Shown here in pieces: positions 49,916-63,419 of a DNA stretch of 64,000 bases; within the stretch, counting starts at the first letter, position 1; each line of letters opens with the position of its first letter. Under the pieces are notes generated by a model. The model was not told where the DNA came from, did no database searches, and saw only the letters and a list, made by a program, of their open reading frames with translations. The DNA comes from Micromussa lordhowensis. Taxonomy: Eukaryota; Cnidaria; Anthozoa; Scleractinia; Lobophylliidae. The translations under genes were made by a program, and so were the position numbers. The stretch is from assembly GCA_964020085.1 (NCBI GenBank), contig OZ026599.1:29109033-29173032 (forward strand), written 5' to 3'.

Positions 49916-52900
49916 TGGCCTTCTTTTTGCAGGAGTTTGACCTGCTCCCAACTTTGCAGAATTTCAGAAAACGCGCGCTGGGGGTCCCCTTGGCAAATTT
50001 GACATAGCTCGGCTCCACGGGCACTTTTAGAGGCGCGGTTTGCAGCAAAATGTTGTGCTAGGTTGGCACTTTAAGGAAATTGTAGTTAAGACATGATGGC
50101 ATTCGCGCCAGGGTGTTTATTCTGGCCTTCTTTTTGCAGGAGTTTGACCTGCTCCCAACTTTGCAGAATTTCAGAAAACGCGCGCTGGGGGTCCCCTTGG
50201 CAAATTTGACATAGCTCGGCTCCACGGGCACTTTTAGAGGCGCGGTTTGCAGCAAAATGTTGTGCTAGGTTGGCACTTTAAGGAAGTTTTAGTTAGGACA
50301 TGATGGGATTCGCGCCAGGGTGTTTATTTTGGCCTTCTTTTTGCAGGAGTTTGACCTGCTCCCAACTTTGCAGAATTTAGGAAAACGCGCGCTGGGGGTC
50401 CCCTTGGCAAATTTGACATAGCTCGGCTCCACGGGCACTTTTAGAGGCGCGGTTTGCAGCAAAATGTTGTGCTAGGTTGGCACTTGAAGGAAATCCTTGT
50501 TAGGACATGATGGCATTCGCGCCAGGGTGCTTTTTCTTGCCTTCTTTTTGCAGGAGTTTGACCTGCTCCCAACTTTGCAGAATTTCAGATAACGCGCGCT
50601 GGGGGTCCCCTTGGCAAATTTGACATAGCTCGGCTCCACGGGCACTTTTAGAGGCGCGGTTTGCAGCAAAATGTTGTGCTAGGTTGGCGCTTTAAGGAAA
50701 TTTTAGTTAGGACATGATGGCATTCGCGCCAGGGTGTTTTTTCTGGCCTTCTTTTTGCAGGAGTTTGACCTGCTCCCAACTTTGCAGAATTTCAGAAAAC
50801 GCGCGCTGGGGGTCCCCTTGGCAAATTTGACATAGCTCGGCTCCACGGGCACTTTTAGAGGCGCGGTTTGCAGCAAAATGTTGTGCTAGGTTGGCACTTT
50901 AAGGAAATTTTAGTTAATACATGATGGCATTCGCGCCAGGGTGCTTTTTCTGGCCTTCTTTTTGCACGAGTTTGACCTGCTCCCAACTTTGCAGAATTTC
51001 AGAAAACGCGCGCTGGGGGTCCCCTTGGCAAATTTGACATAGCTCGGCTCCACGGGCACTTTTAGAGGCGCGGTTTGCAGCAAAATGTTGTGCTAGGTTG
51101 GCACTTCAAGCAAGTCCTAGTTAGGACATGATGGGATTCGCGCCAGGGTGTTTTTTGTTTGGCCTTCTTTTTGCAGGAGTTTGACCTGCTCCCAACTTTG
51201 CAGAATTTCAGAAAACGCGCGCTGGGGGTCCCCTTGGCAAATTTGACATAGCTCGGCTCCACGGGCACTTTTAGAGGCGCGGTTTGCAGCAAAATGTTGT
51301 GCTAGGTTGCCACTTTAAGGAATTTGTAGTTAGGACATAATGGCATTCGCGCCAGGGTGTTTTTTCTGGCCTTCTTTTTGCAGGAGTTTGACCTGCTCCC
51401 AATTTTGCAGAATTTCAGAAAACGCGCGCTGGGGGTCTCCTTGGCAAATTTGACATAGCTCGGCTCCACGGGCACTTTTAGAGGCGCGGTTTGCAGCAAA
51501 ATGTTGTGGTAGGTTGGCGCTTTAAGGAAATTCTAGTTAAGACATGATGGCATTCGCGCCAGGGTGCTTTTTCTGGCCTTCTTTTTGCAGAAGTTTGACC
51601 TGCTCCCAACTTTGCAGAATTTCAGAAAACGCGCGCTGGGGGTCCCCTTGGCAAATTTGACATAGCTCGGCTCCACGGGCACTTTTAGAGGCGCGATTTG
51701 CAGCAAAATGTTGTGCTAGGTTGGCACTTTAAGGAAATTTTAGTTAGGATCTGATGGCATTCGCGCCAGGGTGTTTTTTTTGGCCTTCTTTTTGCAGGTG
51801 TTTGATTTGCTCCCAACTTTGCAGAATTTCAGAAAACGCGCGCTGGGGGTCTCCTTGGCAAATTTGACATAGCTCGGCTCCACGGGCACTTTTAGAGGCG
51901 CGGTTTGCAGCAAAATGTTGTGCTAGGTTGGCGCTTTAAGGAAGTTTTAGTTAGGACATGATGGCATTCGCGCCAGGGTGTTTTTTCTGGCCTTCTTTTT
52001 GCAGGAGTTTGACCTGCTCCCAACTTTGCAGAATTTCAGAAAACGCGCGCTGGGGGTCCCCTTGGCAAATTTGACATAGCTCGGCTCCACGGGCACTTTT
52101 AGAGGCGCGATTTGCAGCAAAATGTTGTGCTAGGTGGGCACTTTAAGGAAATTTTAGTTAGGACATGATGGCATTCGCGCCAGGGTGCTTTTTCTGGCCT
52201 TCTTTTTGCACGAGTTTGACCTGCTCCCAACTTTGCAGAATTTCAGAAAACGCGCGCTGGGGGTCCCCTTGGCAAATTTGACATAGCTCGGCTCCACGGG
52301 CACTTTTAGAGGCGCGGTTTGCAGCAAAATGTTGTGCTAGGTTGGCACTTCAAGCAAGTCCTAGTTAGGACATGATGGGATTCGCGCCAGGGTGTTTTTT
52401 GTTTGGCCTTCTTTTTGCAGGAGTTTGACCTGCTCCCAACTTTGCAGAATTTCAGAAAACGCGCGCTGGGGGTCCCCTTGGCAAATTTGACATAGCTCGG
52501 CTCCACGGGCACTTTTAGAGGCGCGGTTTGCAGCAAAATGTTGTGCTAGGTTGGCACTTTAAGGAATTTGTAGTTAGGACATAATGGCATTCGCGCCAGG
52601 GTGTTTTTTCTGGCCTTCTTTTTGCAGGAGTTTGACCTGCTCCCAATTTTGCAGAATTTCAGAAAACGCGCGCTGGGGGTCTCCTTGGCAAATTTGACAT
52701 AGCTCGGCTCCACGGGCACTTTTAGAGGCGCGGTTTGCAGCAAAATGTTGTGGTAGGTTGGCGCTTTAAGGAAATTCTAGTTAAGACATGATGGCATTCG
52801 CGCCAGGGTGCTTTTTCTGGCCTTCTTTTTGCAGAAGTTTGACCTGCTCCCAACCTTGCAGAATTTCAGAAAACGCGCGCTGGGGGTCCCCTTGGCAAAT

Positions 52901-55900
52901 TTGACATAGCTCGGCTCCACGGGCACTTTTAGAGGCGCGATTTGCAGCAAAATGTTGTGCTAGGTTGGCACTTTAAGGAAATTTTAGTTAGGATCTGATG
53001 GCATTCGCGCCAGGGTGTTTTTTTTGGCCTTCTTTTTGCAGGTGTTTGATTTGCTCCCAACTTTGCAGAATTTCAGAAAACGCGCGCTGGGGGTCTCCTT
53101 GGCAAATTTGACATAGCTCGGCTCCACGGGCACTTTTAGAGGCGCGGTTTGCAGCAAAATGTTGTGCTAGGTTTGCACTTTAAGGAAATCTAATTAAAAA
53201 CATGATGGCATTCGCGCCAGGGTGTTTCTTTTGGCCTTCTTTTTGCAGGTGTTTGACCTGCTCCCAACTTTGCAGAATTTCAGAAAACGCGCGCTGGGGG
53301 TCCCCTTGGCAAATTTGACATAGCTCGGCTCCACGGGCTTTTTAAGAGGCGCGGTTTAAAGCAAAATGTTGTGCTAGGCTGGCACTTGAAGGAAATTCTA
53401 GTTACGACATGATGGCATTCGCGCCAGGGTGTTTTTTCTGGCCTTCTTTTTGCAGGAGTTTGACCTGCTCCCAACTTTGCAGAATTTCAGAAAACGCGCG
53501 CTGGGGGTCCCCTTGGCAAATTTGACATAGCTCGGCTCCACGGGCACTTTTAGAGGCGCGGTTTGCAGCAAAATGTTGTGCTAGGTTGGCACTTCAAGCA
53601 AGTCCTAGTTAGGACATGATGGCATTCGCGCCAGGGTGTTTTTTGTGGCCTTCTTTTTGCAGGAGTTTGACCTGCTCCCAACTTTGCAGAATTTCAGAAA
53701 ACGCGCGCTGGGGGTCTCCTTGGCAAATTTGACATAGCTCGGCTCCACGGGCACTTTTAGAGGCGCGGTTTGCAGCAAAATGTTGTGCTAGGTTAGCACT
53801 TGAAGGAAATTCTAGTTAACACATGATGGCATTCGCGCCAGGGTGTTTTTTCTGGCCTTCTTTTTGCAGGAGTTTGACCTGCTCCCAACTTTGCAGAATT
53901 TCAGAAAACGCGCGCTGGGGGTCCCCTTGGCAAATTTGACATAGCTCGGCTCCACGGGCACTTTTAGAGGCGCGGTTTGCAGCAAAATGTTGTGCAAGGT
54001 TGGCGCTTTAAGGAAATTTTAGTTAGGACATGATGGCATTCGCGCCAGGGTGTTTTTTCTGGCCTTCTTTTTGCACGAGTTTGACCTGCTCCCAACTTTG
54101 CAGAATTTCAGAAAACGCGCGCTGGGGGTCCCCTTGGCAAATTTGACATAGCTCGGCTCCACGGGCACTTTTAGAGGCGCGGTTTGCAACAAAATGTTGT
54201 GCTAGATTGGCACTTCAAGCAAGTCCTAGTTAGCACATGATGGAATTCGCGCCAGGGTGTTTTTTCTGGCCTTCTTTTTGCAGGAGTTTGACCTGCTCCC
54301 AACTTTGCAGAATTTCAGAAAACGCGCGCTGGGGGTCCCCTTGGCAAATTTGACATAGCTCGGCTCCACGGGCACTTTTAGAGGCGCGGTTTGCAGCAAA
54401 ATGTTGTGCTAGGTTGGCACTTCAAGAAAATACTAGTTAGGACATGATGGCATTCGCGCCAGGGTGCTTTTCCTGGCCTTCTTTTTGCAGGAGTTTGACC
54501 TGCTCCCAACTTTGCAGAATTTCAGAAAACGCGCGCTGGGGGTCCCCTTGGCAAATTTGACATAGCTCGGCTCCACGGGCACTTTTAGAGGCGCGGTTTG
54601 CAGCAAAATGTTGTGCTAGGTTGGCACTTCAAGCAAGTCCTTGTTAGGACATGATGGCATTCGCGCCAGGGTGTTTTTTCTGGCCTTCTTTTTGCAGGAG
54701 TTTGACCTGCTCCCAACTTTGCAGAATTTCAGAAAACGCGCGCTGGGGGTCCCCTTGGCAAATTTGACATAGCTCGGCTCCACGGGCACTTTTAGAGGCG
54801 CGGTTTGCAGCAAAATGTTGTGCTAGGTTGGCACTTTAAGGAAATCCTAGTTAACACATGATGGCATTCGCGCCAGGGTGTTTTTCCTGGCCTTCTTTTT
54901 GCAGGAGTTTGACCTGCTCCCAACTTTGCAGAATTTCAGAAAACGCGCGCTGGGGGTCTCCTTGGCAATTTTGACATAGCTCGGCTCGACGGGCACTTTT
55001 AGAGGCGCGGTTTGCAGCAAAATGTTGTGCTAGGTTGGCACTTCAAGCAAGTGCTTGTTAGGACATGATGGCATTCGCGCCAGGGTTTTTTTTCTGGCCT
55101 TCTTTTTGCAGGAGTTTGACCTGCTCCCAACTTTGCAGAATTTCAGAAAATGCGCGCTGGGGGTCCCCTTGGCAAATTTGACAAAGCTCGGCTCCACGGG
55201 CACTTTTAGAGGCGCGGTTTGCAGCAAAATGTTGTGCTAGGTTAGCACTTCAAGGAAATCGTAGTTAGGACATGATGGCGTTGGCGCCAGGGTGTTTTTT
55301 CTGGCCTTCTTTTTGCAGGAGTTTGACCTGCTCCCAACTTTGCAGAATTTCAGAAAACGCGCGCTGGGGGTCTCCTTGGCAAATTTGACATAGCTCGGCT
55401 CCACGGGCACTTTTAGAGGCGCGGTTTGCAGCAAAATGTTGTGGTAGGTTGGCGCTTTAAGGAAATTCTAGTTAAGACATGATGGCATTCGCGCCAGGGT
55501 GCTTTTTCTGGCCTTCTTTTTGCAGAAGTTTGACCTGCTCCCAACCTTGCAGAATTTCAGAAAACGCGCGCTGGGGGTCCCCTTGGCAAATTTGACATAG
55601 CTCGGCTCCACGGGCACTTTTAGAGGCGCGATTTGCAGCAAAATGTTGTGCTAGGTTGGCACTTTAAGGAAATTTTAGTTAGGATCTGATGGCATTCGCG
55701 CCAGGGTGTTTTTTTTGGCCTTCTTTTTGCAGGTGTTTGATTTGCTCCCAACTTTGCAGAATTTCAGAAAACGCGCGCTGGGGGTCTCCTTGGCAAATTT
55801 GACATAGCTCGGCTCCACGGGCACTTTTAGAGGCGCGGTTTGCAGCAAAATGTTGTGCTAGGTTTGCACTTTAAGGAAATCTAATTAAAAACATGATGGC

Positions 55901-58900
55901 ATTCGCGCCAGGGTGTTTCTTTTGGCCTTCTTTTTGCAGGTGTTTGACCTGCTCCCAACTTTGCAGAATTTCAGAAAACGCGCGCTGGGGGTCCCCTTGG
56001 CAAATTTGACATAGCTCGGCTCCACGGGCTTTTTAAGAGGCGCGGTTTAAAGCAAAATGTTGTGCTAGGCTGGCACTTGAAGGAAATTCTAGTTACGACA
56101 TGATGGCATTCGCGCCAGGGTGTTTTTTCTGGCCTTCTTTTTGCAGGAGTTTGACCTGCTCCCAACTTTGCAGAATTTCAGAAAACGCGCGCTGGGGGTC
56201 CCCTTGGCAAATTTGACATAGCTCGGCTCCACGGGCACTTTTAGAGGCGCGGTTTGCAGCAAAATGTTGTGCTAGGTTGGCACTTCAAGCAAGTCCTAGT
56301 TAGGACATGATGGCATTCGCGCCAGGGTGTTTTTTCTGGCCTTCTTTTTGCAGGAGTTTGACCTGCTCCCAACTTTGCAGAATTTCAGAAAACGCGCGCT
56401 GGGGGTCCCCTTGGCAAATTTGACATAGCTCGGCTCCACGGGCACTTTTAGAGGCGCGGTTTGCAGCAAAATGTTGTGCTAGGTTGGCGCTTTAAGGAAA
56501 TTTTAGTTAGGACATGATGGCATTCGCGCCAGGGTGTTTTTTTTGGCCTTCTTTTTGCACGAGTTTGACCTGCTCCCAACTTTGCAGAATTTCAGAAAAC
56601 GCGCGCTGGGGGTCCCCTTGGCAAATTTGACATAGCTCGGCTCCACGGGCACTTTTAGAGGCGCGGTTTGCAACAAAATGTTGTGCTAGATTGGCACTTC
56701 AAGCAAGTCCTAGTTAGCACATGATGGAATTCGCGCCAGGGTGTTTTTTCTGGCCTTCTTTTTGCAGGAGTTTGACCTGCTCCCAACTTTGCAGAATTTC
56801 AGAAAACGCGCGCTGGGGGTCCCCTTGGCAAATTTGACATAGCTCGGCTCCACGGGCACTTTTAGAGGCGCGGTTTGCAGCAAAATGTTGTGCTAGGTTG
56901 GCACTTCAAGAAAGTCCTAGTTAGGACATGATGGCATTCGCGCCAGGGTGCTTTTTCTGGCCTTCTTTTTGCAGGAGTTTGACCTGCTCCCAACTTTGCA
57001 GAATTTCAGAAAACGCGCGCTGGGGGTCCCCTTGGCAAATTTAAAATAGCTCGGCTCCACGGGCACTTTTAGAGGCGCGGTTTGCAGCAAAATGTTGTGC
57101 TAGGTTGGCACTTCAAGCAAGTCCTTGTTAGGACATGATGGCATTCGCGCCAGGGTGTTTTTTCTGGCCTTCTTTTTGCAGGAGTTTGACCTGCTCCCAA
57201 CTTTGCAGAATTTCAGAAAACGCGCGCTGGGGGTCCCCTTGGCAAATTTGACATAGCTCGGCTCCACGGGCACTTTTAGAGGCGCGGTTTGCAGCAAAAT
57301 GTTGTGCTAGGTTGGCACTTTAAGGAAATCCTAGTTAACACATGATGGCATTCGCGCCAGGGTGTTTTTCCTGGCCTTCTTTTTGCAGGAGTTTGACCTG
57401 CTCCCAACTTTGCAGAATTTCAGAAAACGCGCGCTGGGGGTCTCCTTGGCAATTTTGACATAGCTCGGCTCGACGGGCACTTTTAGAGGCGCGGTTTGCA
57501 GCAAAATGTTGTGCTAGGTTGGCACTTCAAGCAAGTGCTTGTTAGGACATGATGGCATTCGCGCCAGGGTTTTTTTTCTGGCCTTCTTTTTGCAGGAGTT
57601 TGACCTGCTCCCAACTTTGCAGAATTTCAGAAAACGCGCGCTGGGGGTCCCCTTGGCAAATTTGACAAAGCTCGGCTCCACGGGCACTTTTAGAGGCGCG
57701 GTTTGCAGCAAAATGTTGTGCTAGGTTAGCACTTCAAGGAAATCGTAGTTAGGACATGATGGCGTTGGCGCCAGGGTGTTTTTTCTGGCCTTCTTTTTGC
57801 AGGAGTTTGACCTGCTCCCAACTTTGCAGAATTTCAGAAAACGCGCGCTGGGGGTCCCCTTGGCAAATTTGACATAGCTCGGCTCCACGGGCACTTTTAG
57901 AGGCGCGGTTTGCAGCAAAATGTTGTGCTAGGTTGGCACTTGAAGGCAATTTTAGTTACGACATGATGGCATTTGCGCCAGGGTGTTTTTTCTGGCCTTC
58001 TTTTTGCAGGAGTTTGACCTGCTCCCAACTTTGCAGAATTTCAGAAAACGCGCGCTGGGGGTCCCCTTGGCAAATTTGCATAGCTCGGCTCCACGGGCAC
58101 TTTTAGAGGCGCGGTTTGCAGCAAAATGTTGTGCTAGGTTGGCACTTTAAGGAAATCCTAGTTAGGACATGATGGCATTCGCGTCAGGGTGTTTTTTTTG
58201 GCCTTCTTTTTGCAGGAGTTTGACCTGCTCCCAACTTTGCAGAATTTCAGAAAACGCGCGCTGGGGGTCCCCTTGGCAAATTTGACATAGCTCGGCTCCA
58301 CGGGCAATTTTAGAGGCGCGGTTTGCAGCAAAATAGTGTGCTAGGTTGGCACTTTAAGGATATTTTAGTTAGGACATGATGGCATTCGCGCCAGGGTGTT
58401 TTTTCTGGCCTTCTTTTTGCAGAAGTTTGACCTGCTCCCAACTTTGCAGAATTTCAGAAAACGCGCGCTGGGGGTCCCCTTGGAAAATTTGACAAAGCTC
58501 GGCTCCACGGGCACTTTTAGAGGCGCGGTTTGCAGCAAAATGTTGTGCTAGGTTGGCACTTTAAGGAAATTCTAGTTAAAACATGATGGCATTCGCGCCA
58601 GGGTGTTTTTTCTGGCCTTCTTTTTGCAGGAGTTTGACCTGCTCCCAACTTTGCAGAATTTCAGAAAACGCGCGCTGGGGGCTCCTTGGCAAATTTAACA
58701 TAGCTCGGCTCCACGGGCAGTTTTAGAGGCGCGGTTTGCAGCAAAATAGTGTGCTAGGTTGGCACTTTTAGGATATTTTAGTGAGAACATGATGGCATTC
58801 GCGCCAGGGTGTTTTTTCTGGCCTTCTTTTTGCAGGAGTTTGAGCTGCTCCCAACTTTGCAGAATTTCAGAAAACGCACGCTGGGGTCCCCTTGGCAAAT

Positions 58901-61900
58901 TTGACATAGCTCGGCTCCACGGGCAGTTTTAGAGGCGCGGTTTGCAGCAAAATGTTGTGCTAGGTTAGCACTTGAAGGAAATTCTAGTTAGAACGTGATG
59001 GCATTCGCGCCAAAGTGTTTTTTTTGGCCTTCTTTTTGCAGGAGTTTGACCTGCTCCCAACTTTGCAGAATTTCAGAAAACGCGCGCTGGGGTTGCCCTT
59101 GGCAAATTTGACATAGCTCGGCTCCACGGGCACTTTTAGAGGCGCGGTTTGCAGCTAAATGTTGTGCTAGGTTGGCACTTCAAGGAAATTTTAGTTAAGA
59201 CATGATGGCATTCGCGCCAGGGTGTTTTTTTCTGGCCTTCTTTTTGCAGGAGTTTGACCTGCTCCCAACTTTGCAGAATTTCAGAAAACGCGCGCTGGCG
59301 GTCCCCTTGGCAAATTTGACATAGCTCGGCTCCACGGGCACTTTTAGAGGCGCGGTTTGCAGCAAAATGTTGTGCTAGGTTTGCACTTTAAGGAAATCCT
59401 AGTTAGGACATGATGGCATTCGCGCGGGGGTGGTTTTTTTTGCCCTTCTTTTTGCAGGAGTTTGACCTGCTCCCAACTTTGCAGAATTTCAGAAAACGCG
59501 CGCTGGGGGTCCCTTTGGCAAATTTGACATAGCTCGGGTCCACGGGCACTTTTAGAGGCGCAGTTTGCAGCAAAATGTTGTGCTAGATTAGCACTTTAAT
59601 GAAATCCTAGTTAAGACATGATGGCATTCGCGCCAGGGTGTTTTTTCTGGCCTTCTTTTTGCAGGAGTTTGACCTGCTCCCAACTTTGCAGAATTTCAGA
59701 AAACGCGCGCTGGGGTCCCCTTGGATAATTTGACATAGCTCGGCTCCACGGGCACTTTTAGAGGCACGGTTTGCAGCAAATTGTTGTGCTAGGTTGGCAC
59801 TTGAAGGAAATCCAAGTTAGGACATGATGGCATCTGGCCAGGGTGTTTTTTCTGGCCTTCTTTTTGCAGGAGTTTGACCTGCTCCCAACTTTGCAGAATT
59901 TCAGAAAACGCGCGCTGGGGGTCCCCTTGGCAAATTTGACATAGCTCGGCTCCACGGGCACTTTTAGAGACGCGGTTTGCAGCAAAATGTTGTGCTAGGT
60001 TAGCACTTGAAGGAAATCGTAGTTAGGACATGATGGCATTCGCGTCAGGGTGTTTTTTTTTGGCCTTCTTTTTGCAGGAGTTTGACCTGCTCCCAACTTT
60101 GCAGAATTTCAGAAAACGCGCGCTGGGGGTCCCCTTGGCAAATTTGACATAGCTCGGCTCCGCGGGCACTTTTAGAGGCGCGGTTTGCAGCAAAATGTTG
60201 TGCTAGGTTGGCACTTGAGGGAAATGTAAGTTAAGACATGATGGCATCTGGCCAGGGTGTTTTTTCTGGCCTTCTTTTTCCAGGAGTTTGACCTGCTCCC
60301 AACTTTGCAGAATTTCAGAAAACGCGCGCTGGGGGTCCCCTTGGATAATTTGACATAGCTCGGCTCCACGGGCACTTTTAGAGGCACGGTTTGCAGCAAA
60401 TTGTTGTGCTAGGTTGGCACTTGAAGGAAATCTAAGTTAGGACATGATGGCATCTGGCCAGGGTGTTTTTTCTGGCCTTCTTTTTGCAGGAGTTTGACCT
60501 GCTCCCAACTTTGCAGAATTTCAGAAAACGCGCGCTGGGGGTCCCCTTGGCAAATTTGACATAGCTCGGCTCCACGGGCACTTTTAGAGACGCGGTTTGC
60601 AGCAAAATGTTGTGCTAGGTTAGCACTTTAAGGAAATTGTAGTTAGGACATGATGGCATTCGCGTCAGGGTGTTTTTTTTTGGCCTTCTTTTTGCAGGAG
60701 TTTGACCTGCTCCCAACTTTGCAGAATTTCAGAAAACGCGCGCTGGGGGTCCCCTTGGCAAATTTGACATAGCTCGGCTCCACGGGCACTTTTAGAGGCG
60801 CGGTTTGCAGCAAAATGTTGTGCTAGGTTGGCACTTGAGGGAAATCTAAGTTAAGACATGATGGCATCTGGCCAGGGTGTTTTTTCTGGCCTTCTTTTTG
60901 CAAGAGTTTGACCTGCTCCCAACTTTGCAGAATTTCAGAAAACGCGCGCTGGGGGTCCTCTTGGCAAATTTGACATAGCTCGGCTCCACGGGCACTTTTA
61001 GAGACGCGGTTTGCAGCAAAATGTTGTGCTAGGTTGGCACTTGAAGGAAATCGTAGTTAGGACATGATAACATTCGCGCCAGAGTGTTTTTTTTGGCCTT
61101 CTTTTTGCACGAGTTTGACCTGCTCCCAACTTTGCAGAATTTCAGAAAACGCGCGCTGGGGGTCCCCTTGGCAAATTTGACATAGCTCGGCTCCACGGGC
61201 ACTGTTAGAGGCGCGGTTTGCAGCAAACTGTTGTGCTAGGTTGGCACTTTAAGTAAATTCTAGTTAGGACATGATGGCATTCGCGCCAGGGTGTTTTTTC
61301 TGGCCTTCTTTTTGCAGGAGTTTGACCTGCTCCCAACTTTGCAGAATTTCAGAAAACGCGCGCTGGGGGTCCTCTTGGCAAATTTGACATAGCTCGGCTC
61401 CACGGGCACTTTTAGAGACGCGGTTTGCAGCAAAATGTTGTGCTAGGTTGGCACTTTAAGGAAATCGTAGTTAGTACATGATAACATTCGCGCCAGGGTG
61501 TTTTTTTGGCCTACTTTTTGCAGGAGTTTGACCTGCTCCCAACTTTGCAGAATTTCAGAAAACGCGCGCTGGGGGTCCCCTTGGCAAATTTGATATAGCT
61601 CGGCTCCACGGGCACTGTTAGAGGCGCGGTTTGCAGCAAACTGTTGTGCTAGGTTGGCACTTTAAGGAAATTTTAGTTAGGACATGATGGCATTCGCGCC
61701 AGGGTGTTTTTTCTGGCCTTCTTTTTGCAGGAGTTTGACCTGCTCCCAACTTTGCAGAATTTCAGAAAACGCGCGCTAGGGATCCCCTTGGCAAATTTGA
61801 CATAGCTCGGCTCCACGGGCACTTTTAGAGGCGCGGTTTGCAGCAAAATGTTGTGCTAGGTTAACACTTTAAGGAAATGTAAGTGAAGACATGATGGCAT

Positions 61901-62660
61901 TCGCGCCAGGGTGTTTATTCTGGCCTTCTTTTTGCAGGAGTTTGACCTGCTCCCAACTTTGCAGAATTTCAGAAAACGCGCGCTGGGGGTCCCCTTGGCA
62001 AATTTGACATAGCTCGGCTCCACGGGCTTTTTGAGAGGCGCGGTTTGCAGCAAACTATTGTGCTAGGTTGGCACTTTAAGGAAATGCTTGTTACGACATG
62101 ATGGCATTCGCGCCAGGGTGTTTTTTTTGGCCTTCTTTTTGCAAGGGGTTTGGCCTGCTCCCAACTTTGCAGAATTTCAGAAAACGCGCGCTGGGGGTCC
62201 CCTTGGCAAATTTGACATAGCTCGGCTCCACGGGCACTTTTAGAGGCGCGGTTTGCAGCAAAATGTTCTACTAGGTTGGCACTTTAAGGAAATCTTAGTT
62301 AGGACATGATGACATTCGCGCCAGGGTGTTTTTTTTTGGCCTTCTTTTTGCAAGAGTTTGACCTGCTCCCAACTTTGCAGAATTTCAGAAAACGCCCGCT
62401 GGGGGTCCCCTTGGCAAATTTGACATAGCTTGGCTCCACGGGCACTTTTAGAGGCGCGGTTTGCAGCAAAATGTTGTGCTAGGTTGGCACTTTAAGGAAA
62501 TCCTAGTTAGAACATGATGGCATTCGCGCCAGGGTGTTTTTTCTGGCCTTCTTTTTGCAGGAGTTTGACCTGCTCCCAACTTTGCAGAATTTCAGAAAAC
62601 GCACGCTGGGGGTCCCCTTGGCAAATTTGACATAGCTCGGCTCCACGGGCACTTTTAGAG
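49910..62660. repeat. Right satellite array, 207-bp monomer
   Basis: About 62 copies of the same monomer continue in register after the Polinton. Variants such as CAAGCAAGTCCTAGTT and CATCTGGCCAGGG were seen only on this side. Long higher-order duplications occur: 51302 and 52546 are 6 monomers apart (1244 bp), 53280 and 55971 are 13 apart (2691 bp), 54616 and 57100 are 12 apart (2484 bp). No gene supported. Confidence 0.97.
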
Positions 62661-62833
62661 AGTAGTACAGTACGCGCCTCTGGGTCATAACCAATCAGAG
62701 AGCAGGATTGATACCACGTGACCAAAATGGACCAATCAGAATGCAGCTAGCACATTCCATTCTCACATTCCATTCCAGCGCCATCTTGAATACCGAGTGC
62801 GCTACTGGGGCCGAGTCGCGCCTGCGCACAACA
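62661..62833 (+). repeat. Polinton 2 terminal inverted repeat (polB end)
   Basis: Same bases as the right TIR of Polinton 1 read inward. Confidence 0.93.
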
Positions 62834-63034
62834 GACAAAACGGATATGATTTTAAAATTGATTTTATTTACAATATTTACATATGAACAAACACCTATGT
62901 TTACACATGTCGTCTTGACTTACTCGATTACGATGGGTAGTGAGTTATAGTCTTAGTCTGCGATATCAAGTCATGGGCATCGTTTACGATGTAAAGAGAA
63001 CGATCCCCTATATACATTCCATGTAAGAGAAGTG

Positions 63035-63226
63035 ATGTATAAAGATGATGGAGAGCCGGTAAAAAAGAAACCAACAGAAGAGATTGTAAGAAGAATCGCT
63101 GAAGGAGATAGTCGAAGACGACTACTACAAGACTTCCCTTCTCTTCATCAAGTGATATACAAACAACTTGAGAATCATCCAGTCAAATATGAAGAGTCCT
63201 TAGACAGTTTACACATGTCGTCTTGA
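63035..63226 (+). CDS. Small helical protein, 63 aa, Polinton 2 copy
   Basis: Same protein as 49344-49535, with ATG at 63035 after TATATA. The 29-bp direct repeats flank it here too. Confidence 0.5.
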   Translation: MYKDDGEPVKKKPTEEIVRRIAEGDSRRRLLQDFPSLHQVIYKQLENHPVKYEESLDSLHMSS

Positions 63227-63419
63227 CTTACTCGAAAATGTTGGAGAAGAAGAAGCAGCAGCAACAGTAGCAACAGCAGCAACAACAACAACAACATATG
63301 GGTACGATGACTACATGATCCTTGAAGAACTCTATAAACATCATGTTACAATCCTGAATTTCATTTCTATTAAAAATTGTATAAACCTATAAAAAAGTAA
63401 TAAAAAACATTTGTTTCAT